Source: an uncultured Pelagibacteraceae bacterium (lineage in GTDB: Bacteria > Pseudomonadota > Alphaproteobacteria > Pelagibacterales > Pelagibacteraceae). From it: DNA of 43,166 bases. The stretch is from contig CACOXS010000006.1 of the NCBI GenBank assembly GCA_902631255.1, positions 1 to 43,166 of the forward strand, in the 5' to 3' direction. Shown here piece by piece: positions 36,671 through 43,166 of the stretch (positions are counted from its first letter, which is position 1; the number at the start of each line of letters is the position of its first letter). A program made the translations under genes and the position numbers. Below the pieces are notes generated by a model that saw nothing but the letters and a program-made list of their open reading frames with translations, had not been told where the DNA came from and did not search any database.

Positions 36671-39668
36671 TTAATCTTTTGTTCTCCTTGTCTAGGAATA
36701 CCGGATCTGTAACCGTTACATTGATTTGTTTCTTTTCCATTGGAATTATTAATTTTTGACCCATCATATTTTTTCCACCTTTAACTACTCCAAGAGCAAT
36801 AGATTTTTTTAAATTTGGACTAAAATAACTAGAAGTAACATGACCTAACATTTCTATTGGTGTTTTGTTCATATCTGCAACAATTTGTGCACCTTCTTCT
36901 AATATTTCTTCTGGATTGTCTGTGATAAGACCCACTAATTGTTTCCTATCTTCCCTAATAGTATCTGATCTATATAAAGATCTTTTACCTATAAAATCAA
37001 ATTTCTTTTTACTAACTATCCAATCCATTTGTAAATCAATTGGTGTCATAGTTGCATCTGTGTCTTGACCGGCTATGATAAATCCTTTTTCCGCTCTTAA
37101 TAAATGCATTGTTTCAGTCCCATAGGGAGTAATATTAAATTCCTTTCCTGCCTCCATACAATTTTCCCATACTGATTTAGCGTAATTGGCCTGAATATTG
37201 ATTTCGTAACTTTGCTCACCAGTAAAACTTATTCTCATAACTCGACATTTTATTTTACCAATTTTTGAATTCTTAAATGACATATGAGGAAAATCTTTAT
37301 CTGATAAATCGATCTCAGGTATTACTTTTTGTATTATCTTTTTACTATTAGGACCACAAACACTAATAGTTGCGTAATGGTCAGTTACAGATGTTAAATA
37401 CACATCTAGTTCAGGCCATTCTGTTTGAAGATAATCTTCAAGTTTACCTAAAACTGTAGCAGCACCACCAGTTGTCGTTGTCATAATATAATGATTTTCG
37501 TCTAATCTGGTAGTGACACCATCGTCATAGACCATGCCATCTTCGTTCAGCATTAAACCATATCGACATTTTCCAATCTCAAGTTTTGACCAAGCATTGG
37601 TGTAAACTCTATTTAAAAATTCAGAGGCATCAGTACCTTGAATATCAATTTTACCTAACGTGGATGCATCTAATATGCCTGCACTATCTCTTGCAGCTTT
37701 ACTTTCTCTTTGAACTGCTTCGTGCATGTTTTCACCATTCTGTGGATAATACCAAGCTCTTTTCCATTGTCCTACATTCTCAAATTCAGCTTTGTTTTCA
37801 ACATGCCATTCGTGAATTGGCGTTTTTCTTGTTATATCAAAATATTTACCAACATTTCTTCCAACGATAGCACCAAATGTGAGAGGAGTGTAGGGTGGTC
37901 TAAATGTTGTAGTACCAAGTTCACCCATTTTAGAAGATGCTGTTTCGGAAATTATTCCTAAGGCATGCATATTACCAAGTTTACCTTGATCTGTGCCCAT
38001 ACCTGTTGTTGTATATCTTTTAACATGTTCAATAGACCTGAAACCTTCTCTTAAAGCTAATTTAATATCTTTGGCTGTTGCATCATTTTGAAAATCTACA
38101 AATGATTTGGTTTTCCCTACAATTTTATATGAAGGCAATAACCAAATATTTCTTTTTGATTTGTTAAATGCTGAATATATTTCAATATTTTCGTATTCGG
38201 TTTTCTTGATATTTAAAAATTCTTTGAGTAATTTAGGTGCATTAATTAATATTTCATCCAAAGTAAAATCACCATTACAACTTCCGATACTTATCTGATT
38301 TGACGGATAAGTATTTGGAATAAAGACTTGATCATCATCTCTAAATTTAAGTTTTCCACCCGATTGAGTAAATAGATGAACTGCTGGCGTCCAACCTCCT
38401 GAAATACCCAAACTATCGCATGAAATATTTTCTTTTGATCCTATAACTTTTTGACCATCTTTAGACAATTTCATTATAGAGACACTATTTATTCTTTTGT
38501 ATCCAAATGTATCTACAATCGTGTAACCTTTATAAATCTTTATATTGTTTTTTTCAGTTTCTTTAATAAGTTTAGAATCAATTTCTTCTCTATTGTCAAT
38601 TATCGCTTGTACTTTAATCCCTTTTTGAATTAAGCTTATTGCAGTTTCGTAAGCGCTATCATTATTGGTAAATAAAATATTTTTCTCTCCACATGCTACA
38701 CCAAATAAATCTGCATATTTTTTTATAGCAGATGAGAGTAATATCCCTGGGCGATCGTTATTGTCAAAAATTAAAGGTCTTTCTATAGACCCTGTGGCTG
38801 TAATAACTTTTTTAGCGCGTATTTTGAGTAATCTTTGACGGGTTTTATTTTCTCTTTGTTCAAGTGGTAAGTGATCAGTTAAATTTTCCCTTGCTAATAA
38901 AAAATTATAACCATGAAAAGCAGCAACACTTGTTCTGGTTTTAATTTCTAAATTTTCAATTTTTTTTATTTCATTGATTTCCTTTTCTAACCATGAAGCT
39001 GAATTTTGATTGTTAATTTTGAAAAATTCTGAGTCTTGATAAATTGTTGAACCGCCTAAATATGATTTTTCCTCAACTAATAGTGTTTTAAAACCATTTT
39101 TTGCAGCGGTTTTCGCTGCGATAATTCCTGAAATACCTGCACCAATAACTAATACATCGCAATGAATGTATTTGTGTTCATATATGTCAGGGTCTGGAAC
39201 ATCAGGTGATTTTCCTAAACCAGCGGATTTTCTAATAAAATATTCATATTTTTCCCAAAAACTCGCTGGCCACATAAAAGTCTTGTAGTAAAAACCTGCA
39301 GGTAATAATGGACTTAAAAAATTGTTTATACCTCCAATATCAAACTTTACACTAGGCCAACAATTTTGACTTGAAGCAACAAGACCTTCATATATTTCTA
39401 TTTCAGTAGCTCTTACATTTGGTTCTGTTCTTGAAGTTCCATTATGAAGTTGAACAATGGCGTTTGGTTCCTCTGACCCAGCAGTCATAATTCCTCTAGG
39501 TCTATGGTATTTAAAACTTCTACCAACTAGGTGTATGTTATTAGCCAATAGGGCAGAAGCAAGTGTATCACCTTTAAATCCATAATAAGTTGTACCATTA
39601 AATTTAAATGAAATTCGATATGTTTCATCGACTAATTTACTACTTTTAACTCTTAAATTTTTTGTCAT
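36663..39668 (-). CDS. soxA: Sarcosine oxidase alpha subunit
   Basis: SoxA binds NAD and tetrahydrofolate and passes the methyl-derived formaldehyde to folate as 5,10-methylene-tetrahydrofolate. The 1001-residue protein has a ferredoxin-like N-terminal domain without iron-sulfur cysteines (GDTLASALLANNIHLVGRSF, about 33-52), then a dinucleotide fold DVLVIGAGISGIIAAK (about 171-186). A linker with GTTTFRPPYTPLTFGAIVGR follows, and then a GcvT-like folate domain from about residue 650 (RDSAGILDASTLGKIDIQG) to the end. Length matches the family. The gene is three bases after soxD and overlaps soxG. Confidence 0.96.
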   Translation of the reverse strand: MTKNLRVKSSKLVDETYRISFKFNGTTYYGFKGDTLASALLANNIHLVGRSFKYHRPRGIMTAGSEEPNAIVQLHNGTSRTEPNVRATEIEIYEGLVASSQNCWPSVKFDIGGINNFLSPLLPAGFYYKTFMWPASFWEKYEYFIRKSAGLGKSPDVPDPDIYEHKYIHCDVLVIGAGISGIIAAKTAAKNGFKTLLVEEKSYLGGSTIYQDSEFFKINNQNSASWLEKEINEIKKIENLEIKTRTSVAAFHGYNFLLARENLTDHLPLEQRENKTRQRLLKIRAKKVITATGSIERPLIFDNNDRPGILLSSAIKKYADLFGVACGEKNILFTNNDSAYETAISLIQKGIKVQAIIDNREEIDSKLIKETEKNNIKIYKGYTIVDTFGYKRINSVSIMKLSKDGQKVIGSKENISCDSLGISGGWTPAVHLFTQSGGKLKFRDDDQVFIPNTYPSNQISIGSCNGDFTLDEILINAPKLLKEFLNIKKTEYENIEIYSAFNKSKRNIWLLPSYKIVGKTKSFVDFQNDATAKDIKLALREGFRSIEHVKRYTTTGMGTDQGKLGNMHALGIISETASSKMGELGTTTFRPPYTPLTFGAIVGRNVGKYFDITRKTPIHEWHVENKAEFENVGQWKRAWYYPQNGENMHEAVQRESKAARDSAGILDASTLGKIDIQGTDASEFLNRVYTNAWSKLEIGKCRYGLMLNEDGMVYDDGVTTRLDENHYIMTTTTGGAATVLGKLEDYLQTEWPELDVYLTSVTDHYATISVCGPNSKKIIQKVIPEIDLSDKDFPHMSFKNSKIGKIKCRVMRISFTGEQSYEINIQANYAKSVWENCMEAGKEFNITPYGTETMHLLRAEKGFIIAGQDTDATMTPIDLQMDWIVSKKKFDFIGKRSLYRSDTIREDRKQLVGLITDNPEEILEEGAQIVADMNKTPIEMLGHVTSSYFSPNLKKSIALGVVKGGKNMMGQKLIIPMEKKQINVTVTDPVFLDKENKRLNA

Positions 39669-39671
39669 TGA

Positions 39672-39947
39672 TTATTTAACCGGTGGTTTTTCACCCATTT
39701 TGTAAACGGCTTTAATTTCATCATTTGATGTATCTCTCACCATGTTAAACCATTTTCTACAACCGTGAATGTGGTTCCATCTTTCGAATTGAATACCTTT
39801 AATATTTTTTCTCATAAATAAATATTCTGCCCATTGATCATCGCTTAATTCAGTTGGTTGTTTCGGTCTAACAATATGAGCTTCTCCACCAGCTTTAAAT
39901 TCACTTTGTTCTCGTTCACCACAAAAAGGACAATTAATTAAAAACAT
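39672..39947 (-). CDS. soxD: Sarcosine oxidase delta subunit
   Basis: SoxD is the small zinc-bearing subunit. The 91-residue protein shows the ligand set CPFC (Cys6 and Cys9) and HIHGCRKWF (His59 and Cys63), the normal pattern, plus EFKAGGEAHIVRP and DDQWAEYLFMRKN. It overlaps the soxB stop by one base and is three bases ahead of soxA. Heterotetrameric sarcosine oxidase and N-methylglutamate dehydrogenase share this subunit type. Confidence 0.94.
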   Translation of the reverse strand: MFLINCPFCGEREQSEFKAGGEAHIVRPKQPTELSDDQWAEYLFMRKNIKGIQFERWNHIHGCRKWFNMVRDTSNDEIKAVYKMGEKPPVK

Positions 39948-41200
39948 TAGTGCGCTACAGCTGCTGCACCATGTTCGTCGACAAGGTCACCACTTACAAA
40001 TCTATTCAAATTAAATGCAGCATTAAGTTTGTGCGGTTCATCGTTGGCTATTGTATGCGCAAACAAATCTCCAGAGCCAGGTGTAGCTTTAAACCCTCCT
40101 GTTCCCCAACCACAATTAAAATATAAACCTTTGATTGATGTTTTACTTATAATTGGGCTTGCATCTGGACAAATATCTACAATTCCACCCCATTGTCTTA
40201 ACATTCTCATACGACTAAAGATAGGGTATAACTCTAAAATTGCATTTAATGTCCCCTCAACAATATCATGACTTCCTTTTTGTGAGTACGATACATAATC
40301 ATCAGTTCCTGCGCCGATTACTAATTCACCTTTATCTGATTGACTTACATATGCATGAACAGCATTTGACATAACAACTGTATCTATGATTGGTTTCACA
40401 GGTTCTGAAACTAAAGCTTGGAGCGGTTTGCTCTCTAATGGCAACCTTAATCCAGCCATATTAGCTATCACACTAGAGTGACCTGCGGCTACTACACCAA
40501 TTTTATTTGTTTTAATAAATCCTTTTGTAGTTTCAATACCTTCAACTGCATCGCCATTTCTCTTAATACCTTTAACCTCACAATTCTGAATTATATCCAC
40601 ACCCATCTCATCTGCACCTCGTGCATATCCCCATGCAACTGCATCATGTCTTGCAGTTCCAGCTCTTTTTTGTAAAGTTCCACCTAATACAGGGTATCTT
40701 ATATCTGGAGATGTATTTATTATTGGACAAAATTTTTTAACTTCTTCAGTATTTAAATATACTGCATCAATACCATTAAGTCTGTTAGCGTGTGTTCTTC
40801 TTTTTAAATCTCTTACATCTTGAAGATTATGAGCAAGATTCATTACTCCTCTTTGACTAAACATTACATTGTAGTTTAATTCTTGAGAAAGGCCTTCCCA
40901 TATTTTAAGAGCGTGATCATAAAGACCAGCACTTGCGTCCCATAAATAATTAGATCTTATAATTGTAGTGTTTCTTCCTGTATTTCCACCACCAATCCAA
41001 CCTTTTTCAACAACAGCAATATTTTTCATATTATGTTTTTTTGCCAGATAGTAAGCTGTTGCTAAACCATGGCCACCACCACCAATAATTACCACATCAT
41101 ATTCTTTTTTTGGCTCAGGGTCTTTCCATGCCTTTTCCCAATTTTCATGATAAGAAAAAGCATTTTTAATAAGCGAAAATATTGAATACTTATTTTTCAT
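39947..41200 (-). CDS. soxB: Sarcosine oxidase beta subunit
   Basis: SoxB carries the FAD site where sarcosine is oxidised. The 417-residue protein has the FAD-binding [20 protein letters not shown] (about residues 36-55), [17 protein letters not shown], and [22 protein letters not shown] near the C-terminus. The His in [10 protein letters not shown] (near residue 185) matches the position reported for covalent FMN attachment (His173 in Corynebacterium numbering, from memory). It is the first gene of soxBDAG. Upstream lie only 64 bases before a divergent tRNA, so its promoter must be there. Confidence 0.96.
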   Translation of the reverse strand: MKNKYSIFSLIKNAFSYHENWEKAWKDPEPKKEYDVVIIGGGGHGLATAYYLAKKHNMKNIAVVEKGWIGGGNTGRNTTIIRSNYLWDASAGLYDHALKIWEGLSQELNYNVMFSQRGVMNLAHNLQDVRDLKRRTHANRLNGIDAVYLNTEEVKKFCPIINTSPDIRYPVLGGTLQKRAGTARHDAVAWGYARGADEMGVDIIQNCEVKGIKRNGDAVEGIETTKGFIKTNKIGVVAAGHSSVIANMAGLRLPLESKPLQALVSEPVKPIIDTVVMSNAVHAYVSQSDKGELVIGAGTDDYVSYSQKGSHDIVEGTLNAILELYPIFSRMRMLRQWGGIVDICPDASPIISKTSIKGLYFNCGWGTGGFKATPGSGDLFAHTIANDEPHKLNAAFNLNRFVSGDLVDEHGAAAVAH

Positions 41201-41217
41201 AATTAATGAATAATTAC

Positions 41218-41245
41218 TTTATTAATGTTGATTATTCAATACAAT
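41218..41245 (+). promoter_or_regulatory. Possible promoter of tRNA-Ser
   Basis: TTTATT (41218-41223) and TACAAT (41240-41245) are separated by 16 bases and would start transcription about 13 bases before the tRNA. The -10 is good, the -35 weak. The same 64-base gap must also serve the divergent soxB. Confidence 0.35.
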
Positions 41246-41264
41246 CAAAGGCGACAAATTTCTT

Positions 41265-41356
41265 GGAAGAGTGGGTGAGAGGCTTAAACCAGTCGTTTGC
41301 TAAATGACCGTGCGAGGAAACTTGTACCGAGGGTTCGAATCCCTCCTCTTCCGCCA
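41265..41356 (+). tRNA. tRNA-Ser (anticodon GCT)
   Basis: The 92-base sequence folds as a class II tRNA. The acceptor stem GGAAGAG (41265-41271) pairs fully with CTCTTCC (41346-41352), followed by G and an encoded CCA (41354-41356). The anticodon stem GTCGT/ATGAC (41292-41296, 41304-41308) encloses the loop TTGCTAA with anticodon GCT at 41299-41301, reading AGC/AGU serine codons. A long variable arm follows, then the T arm GAGGG-TTCGAAT-CCCTC (41329-41345). It ends three bases before the convergent lytic transglycosylase stop. Confidence 0.96.
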
Positions 41357-41359
41357 TTA

Positions 41360-43166
41360 TTAAAACAAGGGATTATTCTTAAAAAAATCTTTCATTGCGA
41401 TTGGCTGCTGTTCAAGCACGTATCTATAAACATTGTAATTTTCTAATACTCTTTGGACATAATTTCTAGTTTCCTTAAATTTAATTAATTCAATCCAGTC
41501 AATATAATCAATTTGATTTTTTTGAGGATTTTTGTTTATTTTTTTCCAATATCGAACTCTTTTTGGTCCAGCATTGTAAGCAGCCACTGCAAATGGATAA
41601 GCACCGTCATATTCAAGAATTAATCCTGCTATATAATGTGATCCTAGGTTGATATTATATTCTGCATCAGTAGTTAACCTAGATTTCGAATAAGGAAGTT
41701 TTGCCTGTTTAGCAACTAGTTTAGCAGTGTAAGGCATTAATTGCATTAACCCTTTTGCACCTGCATGACTATTGGCACTTAAATCAAACTCACTCTCTTG
41801 CCTTATGATTGAAAGAATGAAAGCATTGTCTGGAATTTTTCTTCCATTAATATATTTGGGCGTGCTTATGATTGGGTAATTATATTTGTTGTGAAATCTT
41901 TTTTCATAGGATGCTATTTTAGAAATTTGAATTGCAAAATCAAATCGTTCTATATTTGTTGCAAGTTCAGCTGCTAAAACCTCGCTACCACTACCAATAT
42001 CATCATTAGCCAAATGTCTTAGTATATGTTTAGCATATTTATCTTCATCTAATTCATCAAGTAAATATATCAATTTGACTAAATCTTTTTTAAAAAAATA
42101 ATCACGATATTCTTTTTTAACAATTATGTCTTTTGAAAGCTCAAATTTTTCATTTGGACTAATTTCCATAAATGCCAATTGACCGTAGTAAGTGGTTAAA
42201 TAATTTGTTGCCTCTTTAAACCATTTATAAGATAGATCTTTATTACCAAGTTTTTTATAAGTTTTACCTAACCAATATGCACCTCTTGCTGTACTGATAG
42301 GGTATCCAACATTATTATAAAAATTTTCAAAATGTTCTTTGGCTAATACTGGATCATCTAAAAAACTTAATGCAATCCAACCACTCATCCACTCTGCAGC
42401 AGCAAATTCAGGTCCATCATTCATTCCATGGTTGCTTGCAATTTTATAAGCTAATTCATATTTTTTTTTATATATTAATGATCTAGAAATTATTTCTCTT
42501 TCTATCCACCATTTATCGGGACGAACTAAGTAATCTTTTGTGTTTTTTATCTTAAGAAGAATTTCAACAGAACTATCAACTCTTCCTCTTTTTCTTCTCC
42601 ATTTTAATCTATCGTAATTTAAACCGGCATCATTTTTAAGATTGGATGGAACTTTAGAAATAGCATTATCGACACCATACGATTTACTCATCAATAGTTG
42701 TCTGGCGGTATATAATAGTTCATAATCTTTAGGTAAATATCTTAATAGTCTTTTTAAGTCCCAGTATTTGTTATTCCAAGCAAGATATTCTGCTCGTTTA
42801 ATATAATCATCTGCATTAAGATATTTTTTAAATTTTTTACGATAAAATCTTAAATCTGTTTTAGACAATTCAGCTGATATCCACCCATCTTTAATAAATC
42901 TTATTCCTTTTTCCTTATCACCGTTAAGAATAAGACTTTCGCCCAGTATCATTTTACCAAAACCACTTAAAGGTTTTGCAGGACCAAACCAATCTATAAT
43001 TTTTTTTGGACTAACTTTTTCTGTAGAAAGTTTATGCTCTGCCAAATATTTTATTCTTCCAATTCTAGGATAATCTTCATTTGAATCTATAAATGTTTTG
43101 TAATCATAATAAGAAGCTTGATTTCCCTTTGTAAGAAGATGTCTCCATTGAATAAAGTCATATATA
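41360..43166 (-). CDS. slt: Soluble lytic murein transglycosylase (5' partial)
   Basis: This periplasmic enzyme cleaves peptidoglycan glycan strands to 1,6-anhydromuramic products. The frame stays open to the right edge, so about 601 residues are visible and the N-terminus with its signal peptide lies outside. The upstream part is a helical superhelix typical of Slt70 (start side WRHLLTKGNQASYYDYKTF and DDYIKRAEYLAWNNKYWDL). The catalytic domain near the end has IIRQESEFDLSANSHAGAKG with the acid Glu, LMQLMPYTAK, and AYNAGPKRVRYW. A TTG at 43043-43045 in frame is not a start; the family sequence continues through it. Confidence 0.94.
   Translation of the reverse strand, partial: IYDFIQWRHLLTKGNQASYYDYKTFIDSNEDYPRIGRIKYLAEHKLSTEKVSPKKIIDWFGPAKPLSGFGKMILGESLILNGDKEKGIRFIKDGWISAELSKTDLRFYRKKFKKYLNADDYIKRAEYLAWNNKYWDLKRLLRYLPKDYELLYTARQLLMSKSYGVDNAISKVPSNLKNDAGLNYDRLKWRRKRGRVDSSVEILLKIKNTKDYLVRPDKWWIEREIISRSLIYKKKYELAYKIASNHGMNDGPEFAAAEWMSGWIALSFLDDPVLAKEHFENFYNNVGYPISTARGAYWLGKTYKKLGNKDLSYKWFKEATNYLTTYYGQLAFMEISPNEKFELSKDIIVKKEYRDYFFKKDLVKLIYLLDELDEDKYAKHILRHLANDDIGSGSEVLAAELATNIERFDFAIQISKIASYEKRFHNKYNYPIISTPKYINGRKIPDNAFILSIIRQESEFDLSANSHAGAKGLMQLMPYTAKLVAKQAKLPYSKSRLTTDAEYNINLGSHYIAGLILEYDGAYPFAVAAYNAGPKRVRYWKKINKNPQKNQIDYIDWIELIKFKETRNYVQRVLENYNVYRYVLEQQPIAMKDFFKNNPLF

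Noticed and set aside
41207-41237. Inverted repeat GAATAAT...ATTATTC between soxB and the tRNA as an operator
   Set aside because: It is pure AT apart from one G-C pair per arm, with a 16-base loop, and such pairs occur by chance in this composition.
41201-41264. Possible glycine riboswitch ahead of soxB
   Set aside because: SAR11 uses such switches for glycine-related genes, but only 64 bases separate soxB from the divergent tRNA, too short for a glycine aptamer plus a promoter, and I see no aptamer-like core.
43043-43045. TTG as the start of the lytic transglycosylase
   Set aside because: The frame stays open upstream to the window edge and encodes typical family sequence, so the gene is truncated by the window rather than starting here.
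1-43166. Horizontally acquired island, prophage, insertion sequence or CRISPR array
   Set aside because: Base composition and lysine-rich style look uniform by eye, there are no transposase, integrase or Cas genes, and the only repeat found is the short duplication at rpmC/rpsQ.

Overview
The window looks like a core chromosomal segment of a streamlined marine alphaproteobacterium of the SAR11 (Pelagibacter) type. The grounds are very AT-rich coding sequence, lysine- and asparagine-rich proteins, almost no intergenic space, the alphaproteobacterial order secY-adk-rpsM-rpsK-rpoA-rplQ, GatCAB-type tRNA amidation, and a soxBDAG sarcosine oxidase cluster. The taxonomic call is an inference from these traits; no rRNA gene is present to test it.

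Layout. Positions 1-15561 (+) hold one long ribosomal superoperon: the tail of rpsL, then rpsG and fusA, then the merged S10/spc/alpha gene set from rpsJ to rplQ with secY, adk and rpoA. Two genes common elsewhere in this array are missing: tuf between fusA and rpsJ, and rpmD (L30) between rpsE and rplO. A 31-bp tandem duplication at the rpmC/rpsQ junction adds a 12-codon micro-ORF between L29 and S17. The one real gap in the late part, before rpsM, carries a good sigma70-like promoter.

Positions 15581-21489 hold housekeeping genes in alternating directions: an rRNA pseudouridine synthase, lipB, mgtE, panC, and the pair galU-ugd, which makes UDP-glucose and then UDP-glucuronate. Positions 21494-27880 (-) form a run read ruvX-pyrB-pyrC'-plsY-topA-ridA family. 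The dihydroorotase-like protein lacks the HxH metal motif and is probably a structural partner of PyrB.

Positions 27931-34531 (+) hold gatC-gatA-gatB, an O-methyltransferase abutting trhO, a MATE exporter and a secreted nuclease. The methyltransferase-trhO pair suggests a tRNA wobble-uridine 5-methoxyuridine pathway. Positions 34528-41200 (-) are read soxB-soxD-soxA-soxG and then a periplasmic binding protein and an ABC permease. The permease carries an unexpected lipoprotein-type N-terminus and no ATPase gene is nearby. The segment ends with tRNA-Ser(GCT) (+) and a soluble lytic transglycosylase (-) that runs off the right edge.

The four convergent protein-gene junctions overlap or are 4 bases apart, with no room for a hairpin terminator. 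I saw no mobile element, CRISPR array, phage gene or stretch longer than about 70 bases without a gene. The region is mostly core metabolism. The most interesting points are the rpmC/rpsQ duplication, the trhO-methyltransferase pair, and the lipobox permease without an ATPase.
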